Positions 6,948 to 15,159 of a DNA stretch of 64,000 nucleotides are shown one piece after another. Location of the stretch: assembly GCF_051713825.1 (NCBI RefSeq), contig NZ_JBIOQR010000001.1:62001-126000 (forward strand), in the 5' to 3' direction. Within the stretch, counting starts at the first letter, position 1; each line of letters starts with the position of its first letter. A model generated the notes under the pieces. It searched no databases and was not told where the DNA came from. It saw nothing but the letters and a program-made list of their open reading frames with translations. The stretch is from Enterococcus_K sp051713825 (GTDB lineage: Bacteria > Bacillota > Bacilli > Lactobacillales > Enterococcaceae). A program made the position numbers and the translations under genes.

Positions 6948-7239
6948 AGCAGATAGAGCTAGGTTTTATGGGTCAACAACATGGCGTAAGCTTAGACAAC
7001 AGTGCTTAGAGCGTGACAACTATGAGTGTCAGTGGTGCAAGTACGAGGGCAAGCTAACGACTCAATACGATTCAGTGTTAGAGGTCGACCACATTAAAGA
7101 GCTAGAGAAGTATCCGAAATATGCATTAGATATAAACAATCTAAGAACGTTATGTAAAGACTGTCACAATAAGCGACATGACCGCATGAACTATCGTGGT
7201 GAACAAAAGAAAAGAAAGTGGGATGATGAGTGGTGGTAG
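6925..7239 (+). CDS. Phage HNH endonuclease
   Basis: A 104-residue HNH nuclease of the kind encoded beside terminases of cos phages, where it assists cutting of the packaging substrate. CQWCKYEG and CKDCHNKRH give two zinc-binding CxxC/CxxCH knuckles. VDHIKELEKYPKYALDINNLRTLC gives the catalytic DH, the Asn and the following His residues. The YGSTTWRKLRQQCLERDNYE lead is typical. It lies about 0.4 kb before the terminase small subunit, with the probable cos site between. Confidence 0.92.
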   Translation: MTPNVKTRADRARFYGSTTWRKLRQQCLERDNYECQWCKYEGKLTTQYDSVLEVDHIKELEKYPKYALDINNLRTLCKDCHNKRHDRMNYRGEQKKRKWDDEWW

Positions 7240-7454
7240 AACGTAGTGATATTAAATACGATTTAAACAATGAAGTACCAAGACTTTGGATTAAGCTTGA
7301 AGAAGTTGGCGTGGTATCAATGACGAAACATTATGTTACTAACAGCGATATGCCAGGAACTAATGTAATTACTTTTATTTACATTACCAAAGATAGTCCA
7401 GCTCAGAGAGCATTGTCTATCGATATGATAACAGGTGTAGTGCATAACCAATGA
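7230..7454 (+). CDS. Phage hypothetical protein, 74 aa
   Basis: GTG start inside the end of the HNH gene. It is a small, probably beta-rich protein (YDLNNEVPRLWIKLEEVGVV). The family is not recognised. It is the last gene before the cos-like intergenic stretch. Confidence 0.45.
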   Translation: MVVERSDIKYDLNNEVPRLWIKLEEVGVVSMTKHYVTNSDMPGTNVITFIYITKDSPAQRALSIDMITGVVHNQ

Positions 7455-7494
7455 TTAATAAAAACATTCAAAGAATGAACAAAAAATAAACTGA

Positions 7495-7616
7495 TTGTGG
7501 GGACTGATATACCCCCCGTCGAATAATTTTGGGTCAAAGTGGGGTCTCAGGGAACCGGTGGAAGGGGTCGACTAGAAAGAAAAACACACTTTTCACACGT
7601 GACCCCCCTCCCCCGT
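7495..7616 (+). other. Probable cos packaging site region
   Basis: A 120-base non-coding stretch between the HNH gene and the terminase, far richer in G and C runs than the rest of the window (CCCCCCGTCG, GGAACCGGTGGAAGGGGTCG, GACCCCCCTCCCCC). HNH plus HK97-type terminase phages usually have cos exactly here. The cut position and overhang cannot be read from sequence alone. Confidence 0.5.
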
Positions 7617-7644
7617 AAAATAGTTTATGAAAGTAGGTGAGCGA

Positions 7645-7998
7645 ATGAGTACGCTAGAAGAGCGAGACAAGCTTGTAAAAAAAGAGAAAAATAGATTAAA
7701 AAAATTGTTCAAAGATATTCCAAGCAATAAATTAAAAGCAGTTGATGGGTTAATTATTCAAGCAGCTAGATTAAAAATTTTACTTGATGAGATGTGGATA
7801 GATATCTCTGAAAACGGTGATGTCGAAATGTTCTGTCAATCTGATAAACAAGACCCATATGAGCGAGAGCGTCCGATGGCAAAGCTTTTTAACTCACGTG
7901 ACATGAGCTATCAAAGGATTATGAAACAATTAACAGATTTAATTCCTCTCGAAAAGGAAGGGGGAACGAATATAGATGATGGCAGTGATTTATTATGA
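7645..7998 (+). CDS. terS: Terminase small subunit
   Basis: I start at the ATG at 7645, which has AGGTGAGCG six bases upstream; an in-frame ATG at 7627 has no such site. The N-terminus is a charged helix (EERDKLVKKEKNRLKKLF), and the middle carries IIQAARLKILLDEMWIDI, usual for P27-like small terminases. It should bind cos and load DNA onto TerL. Its stop overlaps the terL start by 4 bases. Confidence 0.75.
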   Translation: MSTLEERDKLVKKEKNRLKKLFKDIPSNKLKAVDGLIIQAARLKILLDEMWIDISENGDVEMFCQSDKQDPYERERPMAKLFNSRDMSYQRIMKQLTDLIPLEKEGGTNIDDGSDLL

Positions 7999-9632
7999 TT
8001 GAAGCAAAATATTTTGAAGAGTACAAACAGTTAGTGCTAAGTGGTGCTCATGTTGCTTGTCATAAACAAATGCTTCTCATCAAGTATCTAGAACAAAAAA
8101 TTCTTAGTCGTGATGATCTGTACATTAATTACGATATGTTAGAAAAATATATTAGATTCGCAGAAAAAAACTTTTTCCCACTTGCTGTATATCAGAAGTT
8201 CATTGCAACTTTTATTTTTATGTACTGGAAGAAGAATGACCGGGTAGTGTTTCGTGAGTTCTTAATAACGATTGCCCGCGGTGCAGGTAAAAATGGATTC
8301 CTTTCTACCTTGGGAGCTTTTTTTATATCTCCCTTACATGGCATTAAAGGATACAATTCAACAATAACTGCTAATTCAGAAGAACAGGCGAAGATGTCGT
8401 TTGAAGAAGTTTATAATGTGATTCAAAGTAAAAAACTAACAAAACAATTTGATGCAAAAAAAACAGTCATTACTGGCAAAGCTATGAATGCAGTCTTTAA
8501 ATTTAGAACGAATAATCCGAAAACAATGGACAGCGCACGAGATGCCTGTCTTTTTTTTGATGAAGTTCATGGGTTTATCAATAATGGTCCAGTTAAAGTT
8601 CAAAGGTCGGGCTTAGGAAAAGTAGAAAATGCTAGAACCTTTTATTTTGGAACAAATGGTTATGTTCGTGAAGGGTTCTATGATAAACAACTTGAACGGT
8701 CCATGAAGATCCTCACTGGTAAAACAGATAGAATTGGATATTTTCCATTTATATGTACATTAGATTCTATAGATGAAATGAATGATATGGCTATGTGGGC
8801 CAAAGCCAATCCAATGTTCAATGAAAAAACAAAATATGCAGAACAGATTTTCGAAGAAGTAAAAGAGGATTACCTTGATTTAGAAGAAGAACCAAGTGGC
8901 AGACAAGAATTTGTCATCAAACGTATGAATTTCACTGAAGGAAATGATGAGAGAGATGTAACCTCACAAGAAAAGCTTATGGCCACAAATAGAGCCCTTC
9001 CAGATTTGATGGGGCGTTCTTGTATTGCTGGATTTGACTATGCAAGCATTCGAGATTTTGTCAGTGTAGGTTTGCTATTCAAAGTGGATGAAAAATTCGT
9101 TTGGATCCAAAAGAGTTTTGCCAGGAAAAAGTTTCTTGATGTTTTTAAATTAAAAGCACCAATTGAAGATTGGGAACGACAAGGGCTAATAAAAGTAGTA
9201 GATGAGCCTTCAATTGAGCCGAAACATATTATTGATTGGTTAAATGAGCAAAGGCAGTTTTACTCTATCGATTTAGTTGTTGCAGATGGGTTTAGAATGG
9301 ATTTACTAAAACCGTTACTAGAAAAAGAAGGATACGAGTACGAATTTTTAAGGAATCCTAGAGGCGTGCAAGCAAAGGTTGCACCAATTATAGAAGACGG
9401 GTTTGCAAATGAACGATTCATTTTTGGAGACAGTCCTATTATGCGTTGGTACACCCATAATACTTTTGTTAAAGAAGATAATGCTGGGAATAGAACTTTT
9501 CTAAAAAAAGAACCTGTTAGAAGAAAAACAGATGGATTTCATGCTTTCTTAGCGGCTTTATATAAACGCGAAGAGATTTCTGACGTGAACTATGATGAAG
9601 CGTTTGATTTGTTAGATGAATTAGATTTTTAG
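7995..9632 (+). CDS. terL: Terminase large subunit (HK97-type)
   Basis: A 545-residue motor-nuclease that packages DNA into the prohead. The N-terminal ATPase shows a variant Walker A, ARGAGKNG (residues 94-101), and Walker B CLFFDEVHG (catalytic Asp189-Glu190). The C-terminal nuclease half has the metal-binding acidic residues in IAGFDYASIRDF, VVADGFRMD and the final DGFHAFLAAL block. Length is normal and the gene is intact. It overlaps terS by 4 bases. Confidence 0.95.
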   Translation: MIEAKYFEEYKQLVLSGAHVACHKQMLLIKYLEQKILSRDDLYINYDMLEKYIRFAEKNFFPLAVYQKFIATFIFMYWKKNDRVVFREFLITIARGAGKNGFLSTLGAFFISPLHGIKGYNSTITANSEEQAKMSFEEVYNVIQSKKLTKQFDAKKTVITGKAMNAVFKFRTNNPKTMDSARDACLFFDEVHGFINNGPVKVQRSGLGKVENARTFYFGTNGYVREGFYDKQLERSMKILTGKTDRIGYFPFICTLDSIDEMNDMAMWAKANPMFNEKTKYAEQIFEEVKEDYLDLEEEPSGRQEFVIKRMNFTEGNDERDVTSQEKLMATNRALPDLMGRSCIAGFDYASIRDFVSVGLLFKVDEKFVWIQKSFARKKFLDVFKLKAPIEDWERQGLIKVVDEPSIEPKHIIDWLNEQRQFYSIDLVVADGFRMDLLKPLLEKEGYEYEFLRNPRGVQAKVAPIIEDGFANERFIFGDSPIMRWYTHNTFVKEDNAGNRTFLKKEPVRRKTDGFHAFLAALYKREEISDVNYDEAFDLLDELDF

Positions 9633-9646
9633 AGAGGGTGATAAAT

Positions 9647-9814
9647 ATGTATAAACCACATTACTTAAATGTAGAGAGGACAACAAATTCAGCCTATGGT
9701 GGAAATAAAGCATATTGGTATAAAACGATAGTCGGAAGCACTGGGCGAAAACGAAAAGAATACGGTGAACTTGAGAACAAATCGGGTAGACGATCTTTAG
9801 CAAAAACGAAGTAA
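9647..9814 (+). CDS. Small basic protein between terminase and portal, 55 aa
   Basis: ATG at 9647 behind GAGAGGGTGATAAAT. The sequence is basic and Tyr-rich (KAYWYKTIVGSTGRKRKEYGE). Small genes of this kind often sit between terL and the portal in HK97-like phages; their role is not established. Confidence 0.6.
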   Translation: MYKPHYLNVERTTNSAYGGNKAYWYKTIVGSTGRKRKEYGELENKSGRRSLAKTK

Positions 9815-9847
9815 TTTGGTAATTCATTTGAAAGGTGGTGAATATAT

Positions 9848-11017
9848 GTGGGTTTATTTGATGTATTTAAACAGTCAATAAAAGAAGAAGTTCCATCTGA
9901 TTGGATTCCAGATTTTGTGTTTGGAGATGAAGACTCAGCGCGTTCATACTTAAAAATTATGGCGAAAAATACGGTTCTTGATTTTGTTGCTCGAACAATG
10001 TCTACACTGGAAATAAAATTTAAGAATAAAGAAAACTCTGGTGATTGGGACTATATATTGAATGTACGTCCCAATAAAGATATGTCTGCGGCGACGTTCT
10101 GGGAAAAGTTCTATTACCGTTTACTGGATGAAAATGAAGTGCTAGTGATTATTAAAGGAGATCAACTATTGATAGCTGATAATTTTTCTCGTACTGAAGA
10201 TCATATAAGGAATGATATTTTTACAGGAGTGACCGTTAAAAATCATGTGTTTCCAGAAAATTTTTACATGGGCGACGTTTTATACATTGAGTATAACAAT
10301 GCCAAATTGGATAGTTTTACAAAAGGACTATTCGAAGATTATTCTGAGCTATTTGGTCGAATCCTTGAAATTGCCATGCGCAATAATCAAATTCGAGGGT
10401 CAGTAACTATTGATTCTACTGGTACAGCAAATGATGAAAAAGGTAAAGATGGAAAAACTCGAGCTGAACGTTTGCAAGACTATGTTGATAAAATCTATAC
10501 ATCATTTAAGACTAAGTCTGTTGCAATCGTTGCTAAAGTTAAAGCGGTAGAATATGAAGAGTACACAAATAAACAAGGCGTATCGAATCAATCCTTAGAC
10601 GAATTAAATAAAATGAAATCATCACTAATAGATGATATAGCTAACGCCATAGGAGTTCCTACGGCGCTTATTTATGGTGATAAGGCTGAACTTGATTCAA
10701 ATATCAAAGCGTTCAGAAAGCTTTGTACGGCTTCATTAGCAAAAAAATTACAAGATGAATTGATGGCTAAAATTATCGGCAAACAAGGATATGGAAATGG
10801 TGAAAGAATAAAAGTAGAAAATGTGTTGCCGAAAGACTTGTTAGAATATGCTACTCAAATCGATAAAGTTACTTCTGGCGGGGCATTCTTAATCGACGAA
10901 GTTCGTGAGGCTGTCGAATATGACGAGTTGCCAAATGGAGAAGGCAAAGTGCGACTTCGTACGAAGAATTATGAAGAAACGCTGAAAGGGGGTGAGAAAG
11001 ACAATGACGAAGATTAA
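9848..11017 (+). CDS. Portal protein (HK97 family)
   Basis: A 389-residue dodecamer-forming portal at the capsid vertex through which DNA passes. GTG start behind AAAGGTGGTGAAT. The body shows WDYILNVRPNKDMSAATFW, then the LDELNKMKSSLIDDIANAIGVPTALIYGD block characteristic of HK97/lambda-type portals. The end overlaps the protease gene by 14 bases, as is usual in this module. Confidence 0.92.
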   Translation: MGLFDVFKQSIKEEVPSDWIPDFVFGDEDSARSYLKIMAKNTVLDFVARTMSTLEIKFKNKENSGDWDYILNVRPNKDMSAATFWEKFYYRLLDENEVLVIIKGDQLLIADNFSRTEDHIRNDIFTGVTVKNHVFPENFYMGDVLYIEYNNAKLDSFTKGLFEDYSELFGRILEIAMRNNQIRGSVTIDSTGTANDEKGKDGKTRAERLQDYVDKIYTSFKTKSVAIVAKVKAVEYEEYTNKQGVSNQSLDELNKMKSSLIDDIANAIGVPTALIYGDKAELDSNIKAFRKLCTASLAKKLQDELMAKIIGKQGYGNGERIKVENVLPKDLLEYATQIDKVTSGGAFLIDEVREAVEYDELPNGEGKVRLRTKNYEETLKGGEKDNDED

Positions 11018-11711
11018 AAACGTTCCATTTTTGTTTAAAAATGAAGCTAAAGATGGAAAGCACATTCTCACCTTAAGTGGAGCAGTGCGCAAAAAATACT
11101 GGTCTGACGATGATGCGATTGATGCCAAAACCATTCGGAATACTTTGGATTCTGTGACAGATGATATTGTCATCAGACTTAATTCTCCAGGTGGTGATGT
11201 ATTCGAAGGAATTGAGATTTACAACTATCTCAAAGATCATTCCTCTAATATCACAGTGGAAGTAACAGGAACTGCTGCGAGTGCAGCAACATTTATTGTA
11301 GCTGGTGCAGATAAAGTCATCATGAATACAGGTACTTCCCTGATGATTCATGAAGCATCAACATGGACATGGGGTAATAAACACGATATACAGAAGACTT
11401 TAAATGCTTTAGAAACAATTGATGGTTCAATTCTGAGCATTTATGCGGAGAAAACTGGACAGTCAGAGGAACAACTAACTAACTGGATTAACGAGGAAAA
11501 ATGGTTTACAGCTCAAGAAGCTGTTGATTATGGCTTTGCAGATGAAGTTAAGTCGAAAAAAGCAAATGATGATAACGAAGGAAGTATCGAAGACAGAGTT
11601 AATGCTCAAGTTACAAAAGCATTAGCTTCTTTTTTTGACTCTAAAAAGGAACCTCAACCAATAGAAACTAAAAGTAAATCATTAGTCGCAAGACTTAAAA
11701 AAGGAGAATAA
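11004..11711 (+). CDS. ClpP-like prohead maturation protease
   Basis: Start at the ATG at 11004, with AAAGGGGGTGAG upstream; a GTG at 10992 is a less likely alternative. The ClpP/crotonase-fold protease has the oxyanion loop RLNSPGGDVFEG (59-69), the catalytic Ser93 in GTAASAATF and His116 in MIHEAS, with an Asp expected further on. It trims the capsid delta-domain during assembly. The C-terminal 50 residues are low-complexity and charged, as in relatives. Confidence 0.93.
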   Translation: MTKIKNVPFLFKNEAKDGKHILTLSGAVRKKYWSDDDAIDAKTIRNTLDSVTDDIVIRLNSPGGDVFEGIEIYNYLKDHSSNITVEVTGTAASAATFIVAGADKVIMNTGTSLMIHEASTWTWGNKHDIQKTLNALETIDGSILSIYAEKTGQSEEQLTNWINEEKWFTAQEAVDYGFADEVKSKKANDDNEGSIEDRVNAQVTKALASFFDSKKEPQPIETKSKSLVARLKKGE

Positions 11712-11714
11712 CAC

Positions 11715-12902
11715 ATGCTAACATTAACAAACAACACAGCTGACGCAAAAAAAACGTTTAATGCTGTTTCGAATCAAGAAAATGCTACCCCGGAACAAGT
11801 CAATGCCGCTTTAGAGAATTATGTAACAGCCATTGCAGAGGACGCAGGGAAACAAGTCAGAGCAGAGTATGAAGAACTGAAAAATGTTACGGATAACCGA
11901 GTGCTAGAAGCTCGAGGTATTCCTACTCTAACTGCAGAAGAAACTAAGTTTTATAATGAAGTTTCTAAAGCTGGTGGTTTTGATAAGGACCTTGTATGGC
12001 CAGAAACTATTTTCGAAAAAGTATTTGAAGACCTAGAAAAAGACCATCCATTATTAGGATTAGTCAATTTTTCATCGACCGTTGGAAAAGTTAAAGTTAT
12101 TCGCTCGCGTCGAAACGGCGTTGCAGTCTTTGGACCTCTGCATAAAGATGTTGAAGGTCAATTAGATGCTGAGTTCGATTCAACAGAATACACGCAATTA
12201 GCATTAACAGCTTTTATGTTAATTTCAAATGACACGCTAGATTTAGGACCTCGTTGGATTAACCGCTATGTTCAACTATCATTGCGTGAGGCTGTTTCCG
12301 ATATTTGGGAGGTTAAAATTGTAACTGGAACAGGCAACAATGAGCCAATCGGATTACTTAAAGATTTAGATGGAGCGGTAACTGGTGGTGTTTATCCGGA
12401 CAAAGCTTCAGCTGGAACATTGACATTTAAAGACGCACCAACAATGGTGAAAGAATTTGCCAAAGTTCTGAAAAAAGCTTCAAAATATACGCATAAAATT
12501 GGAGATGAGGACGAAGGGGAAACAAAATATCGTAAAGTTTCTGGGAAAGTTTATTTGATTGTTAACCCTGTCAACTACTACGATATCGTTGCTCGTGTGA
12601 CTACTCAAAATGCAAATGGAGTATTTGTATCTAACTTACCATTTATTCCTCAAGACCACATTATTGAATCTTTAGATGTACCCGAAAATAAACTGATTGC
12701 ATTCGTTGACGGTGAATACGATGCAACACAATCACGTCCAAGCAAGGTCAACATTTATAAAGAAACTTTTGCTATGAAACGTGCCACATTGTATGCGATT
12801 GATATGTTAGGAAATGGCGAGCCTAAAAACAATGACGCCGCGCAAGTATATGACATTGATATCCCAGCAGACGAAGAAGCACCTGGTGGTTCGGGGGAGT
12901 AG
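11715..12902 (+). CDS. Major capsid protein (HK97 fold)
   Basis: A 395-residue shell protein. The first ~90 residues are a helical scaffold-like delta domain cut off by the protease. The mature part contains the HK97 E-loop/P-domain sequence, with the VIRSRRNGVAVFGPLH region and PIGLLKDLDGAV. It ends GGSGE, with an open -1 frame carrying a SAP/HeH-like domain directly beyond (separate entry). It begins 4 bases after the protease. Confidence 0.93.
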   Translation: MLTLTNNTADAKKTFNAVSNQENATPEQVNAALENYVTAIAEDAGKQVRAEYEELKNVTDNRVLEARGIPTLTAEETKFYNEVSKAGGFDKDLVWPETIFEKVFEDLEKDHPLLGLVNFSSTVGKVKVIRSRRNGVAVFGPLHKDVEGQLDAEFDSTEYTQLALTAFMLISNDTLDLGPRWINRYVQLSLREAVSDIWEVKIVTGTGNNEPIGLLKDLDGAVTGGVYPDKASAGTLTFKDAPTMVKEFAKVLKKASKYTHKIGDEDEGETKYRKVSGKVYLIVNPVNYYDIVARVTTQNANGVFVSNLPFIPQDHIIESLDVPENKLIAFVDGEYDATQSRPSKVNIYKETFAMKRATLYAIDMLGNGEPKNNDAAQVYDIDIPADEEAPGGSGE

Positions 12903-13042
12903 CAACGCCTATCGCTCGTAAGGCGACAGTAGACTATGCAAGCCATACTGTTCCAGAACTGAAAGCATTGTTAGACGAGCGTGCGATTGATTATGCAGGC
13001 AATGCTAAAAAGCAAGAATTGATTGATTTACTGGAGGGGTGA
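12860..13042 (+). CDS. SAP/HeH-like domain in the -1 frame after the capsid gene
   Basis: The frame that is -1 relative to the capsid gene is open from 12860 to the TGA at 13040. Past the capsid stop it encodes VDYASHTVPELKALLDERA and NAKKQELIDLLEG, a two-helix SAP/HeH (Rho-N-like) DNA-binding motif common beside phage capsid genes. No ATG, GTG or TTG start exists upstream of the motif in this frame. The capsid reading frame crosses a run of five G bases (12893-12897) where a -1 slip would give a capsid extended by about 48 residues. Alternatives are a rare ATC start at 12911 behind GGGGGAG, or a one-base indel. Confidence 0.55.
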   Translation, partial: YPSRRRSTWWFGGVATPIARKATVDYASHTVPELKALLDERAIDYAGNAKKQELIDLLEG

Positions 13043-13045
13043 CGA

Positions 13046-13324
13046 ATGAATGAAAAAGTATTCGTTGACGAATATAAACGGCGATTTAGTATTTTTCATT
13101 CCTCGCAAGATGATGATATTGGTGAACAACTAGACAGTGGTTTCGCCGATATTAAATCTATCATAGGAAATTTTGACCCTAATTCTTATGAAAAAGGGAA
13201 AGAATTAGTCTATGAACGCACACGTTATTTGAGGAACGAGGCACTAGAATACTTCTATAGCAACTTCCAAACAATGATAATGGACGCGTCAATAGATTTG
13301 GTAGGTGACTCAGTTGCCGATTAA
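13046..13324 (+). CDS. Head-tail connector (gp6-like)
   Basis: A 92-residue, mostly helical protein with ATG behind GGAGGGGTGACGA. The sequence KVFVDEYKRRFSIFHSSQDDDI and the helix pair around YERTRYLRNEALEYFYSNF match phage gp6-like connectors, which form the ring beneath the portal. The end overlaps the next gene by 20 bases. Confidence 0.8.
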   Translation: MNEKVFVDEYKRRFSIFHSSQDDDIGEQLDSGFADIKSIIGNFDPNSYEKGKELVYERTRYLRNEALEYFYSNFQTMIMDASIDLVGDSVAD

Positions 13325-13685
13325 TTCAAAATACAAGCGACCTCAGATAGTAGCTGGTGATTTAAACACACCAGTTACTTTTTTTGAGTTTATAGCGAGT
13401 GATGGTCCTTATCCGGGCGAAGAAGAAAAGCAAGAACTGTATAAATGTACGTGTCTTGTGTATAACCCTTCATCGAAAGATAGAGATATTTTGAGCGGAA
13501 AAGGAACCAAAGAAGCAGTCACGATTAAAATTCGCGATCCGCACACTGATTATTTGCCTAACAATAAGCATAAAGTAGTTCTTGATGATTTTCGATACAA
13601 GAATAAGATTTGGGATGTTGTTGATCATGCACCAGACTTAGAAAATAATGACTTCCTCAAAATTATTTTAGGGGTGACATCATGA
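13305..13685 (+). CDS. Head closure / head-tail adaptor protein
   Basis: GTG start inside the end of the connector gene. The 126-residue beta-barrel-like protein has the VAGDLNTPVTFFEF opening and IKIRDPHTDYLPNNKHKVV, as in SPP1 gp16-like head completion proteins that plug the connector after packaging. Gene order supports the call. Confidence 0.75.
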   Translation: MTQLPINSKYKRPQIVAGDLNTPVTFFEFIASDGPYPGEEEKQELYKCTCLVYNPSSKDRDILSGKGTKEAVTIKIRDPHTDYLPNNKHKVVLDDFRYKNKIWDVVDHAPDLENNDFLKIILGVTS

Positions 13686-14077
13686 GTGTAACAATCAAAG
13701 GTGAAGCAGAGATACTAAAAAATATTGAAGCAAAGCTTGGTAAATCAAAAGCAACTCGCGTGATTAACAAAGCTCTAAGAACTGCTGGTGAAAAAAATAA
13801 AGAAATCGTGAAGGACGCAGTGTCTAGTTATATTGATAGCGGAAGAACACACGATTTAGTTATTACTAGTGGCGTTAAGAGTAATCCTAAACGAGTTGAG
13901 ACGGGGTGGGCTTCGAAAGAACGTGCTCCGTTAGTTCATTTAAACGAATTTGGCTATACGCGATTTGGGAAATACGTTAGACCTCGAGGAATGGGGAAAC
14001 TGCAAAGTGCTGTTGATAAAGTGCAAAATACGGCTATGAAAGAAATGAGAAGCGAATTGGAGGAGTTAGTACGATGA
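13682..14077 (+). CDS. Neck/tail-joining protein (HK97 gp10-like)
   Basis: A 131-residue protein overlapping the previous gene by 4 bases. The N-terminal helix ILKNIEAKLGKSKATRVINKALRTAGE and the later HLNEFGYTRFGKYVRPRGMG are the usual landmarks of HK97 gp10-family neck proteins, which join the tail to the head. Confidence 0.8.
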   Translation: MSVTIKGEAEILKNIEAKLGKSKATRVINKALRTAGEKNKEIVKDAVSSYIDSGRTHDLVITSGVKSNPKRVETGWASKERAPLVHLNEFGYTRFGKYVRPRGMGKLQSAVDKVQNTAMKEMRSELEELVR

Positions 14078-14466
14078 AGGATATGATGATGGAGATCTAT
14101 AATGCTTTAAAGGCTAACTTAACAATCGCTGAAAAAGTCGGTAGTTCTCGTATTAAATTTTACGAGTTGGTCGAACCTTTCGATACGTCAAAACCGTTTA
14201 TTATTATTGATGCACTTGTCCCACAACAGACTGCTTATTTCGCGAGTAACAAGGTTATGTCTAAGCAATTTAGCTATCAGATAAATGTCGAAAGCGAAAA
14301 CGCAGTAGTAACGAAAGAACTTGCAAAAGCTGTAGAGGATACTATGCGAAATAACGGATTTGGTCAACTAAATGGAGGATTAGATACCTACTTTAAAGAA
14401 ACGAAGCGGTACGTCGATGCACGACGTTATCGTAAAAATACAACCATTCATGACACGAACTATTAG
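14074..14466 (+). CDS. Tail terminator / tail completion protein
   Basis: A 130-residue protein directly between the gp10-like gene and the major tail protein, the slot of the gpU/gp11-like tail terminator that caps the tail tube. It opens with an amphipathic helix (MMMEIYNALKANLTIAEKV) and a beta-sheet region (FIIIDALVPQQTAYF). Assignment rests chiefly on position and length. Confidence 0.68.
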   Translation: MKDMMMEIYNALKANLTIAEKVGSSRIKFYELVEPFDTSKPFIIIDALVPQQTAYFASNKVMSKQFSYQINVESENAVVTKELAKAVEDTMRNNGFGQLNGGLDTYFKETKRYVDARRYRKNTTIHDTNY

Positions 14467-14499
14467 TTTGTGTCTATTTTATTAGGAGGAATTTTATAA

Positions 14500-15096
14500 A
14501 TGGAAACTTATGGATTTGCAAAAATGTCAGTAAGGAAACTAGATGCAAAGAAACAGCCAGATACAACAGCGGAAATTCACGAAATTAAAGGTGTGCCAAA
14601 AGAAGGGGCTACATCAAGCTTTGATTTAACTGGGCTATCAAAAGAGCCAGTAAAAGTATTTGGATCAAATATTGAATACTTTATTGTTCGAAAAGGCGTA
14701 GGTTCAGTAGCTGCAAACTTCGGAATCCTAGACTTGCCATCTAAAGTGGAGGATGAGCTACTTGGGTATCTTGCTATGGCTGAAGGAATTGTCGGAATGG
14801 GGGAAAACACTGAGCCACCATTTGTGGCCGCGATTGTTGAAGCAGAGGATTTGTACGGTACACCAGTTGCATTTGCTATGACGTGCGGGTCATTCACAAA
14901 AGATGGTCATTCGTTAGCAACTACGACAGATGAAGACTTTAAGCCGGAACCTGGCGAGTATGTATATTCTGCTATTTCTCGCTCAATTACAATCGGCGAA
15001 AAAACAGAAAACTTGCATGTCCTCCGTGCAATTGGAAAAGAAGCTGTTGATGAATTAAAAGGCGTTGTTTTAGGTACACCGTTGGTTACACCCTAA
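14500..15096 (+). CDS. Major tail (tube) protein
   Basis: A 198-residue tube subunit of the phi13-type family, with ATG behind TAGGAGGAATTTTATA, the strongest ribosome-binding site of the late operon. Features are the METYGFAKMSVRKLD opening, LEDLPSKVEDELLG-like packing (here LDLPSKVEDELLGY) and the CGSFTKDGHSLATTTDEDFKP loop. It is followed by a G+C hairpin that may adjust downstream expression. Confidence 0.85.
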   Translation: METYGFAKMSVRKLDAKKQPDTTAEIHEIKGVPKEGATSSFDLTGLSKEPVKVFGSNIEYFIVRKGVGSVAANFGILDLPSKVEDELLGYLAMAEGIVGMGENTEPPFVAAIVEAEDLYGTPVAFAMTCGSFTKDGHSLATTTDEDFKPEPGEYVYSAISRSITIGEKTENLHVLRAIGKEAVDELKGVVLGTPLVTP

Positions 15097-15119
15097 GCCA
15101 CCCCGTAAGATTGGGGTGC
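15097..15119 (+). terminator. Stem-loop after the major tail gene
   Basis: CACCCC and GGGGTG form a 6-bp stem (15099-15104 with 15113-15118) just after the tail-tube stop. No T-run follows, so it is more likely an mRNA-stability or partial-attenuation element than a full terminator. Confidence 0.4.
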
Positions 15120-15159
15120 TTGATAAAGGAATGAAGATTGATGATGGGGTGGTGATTAA

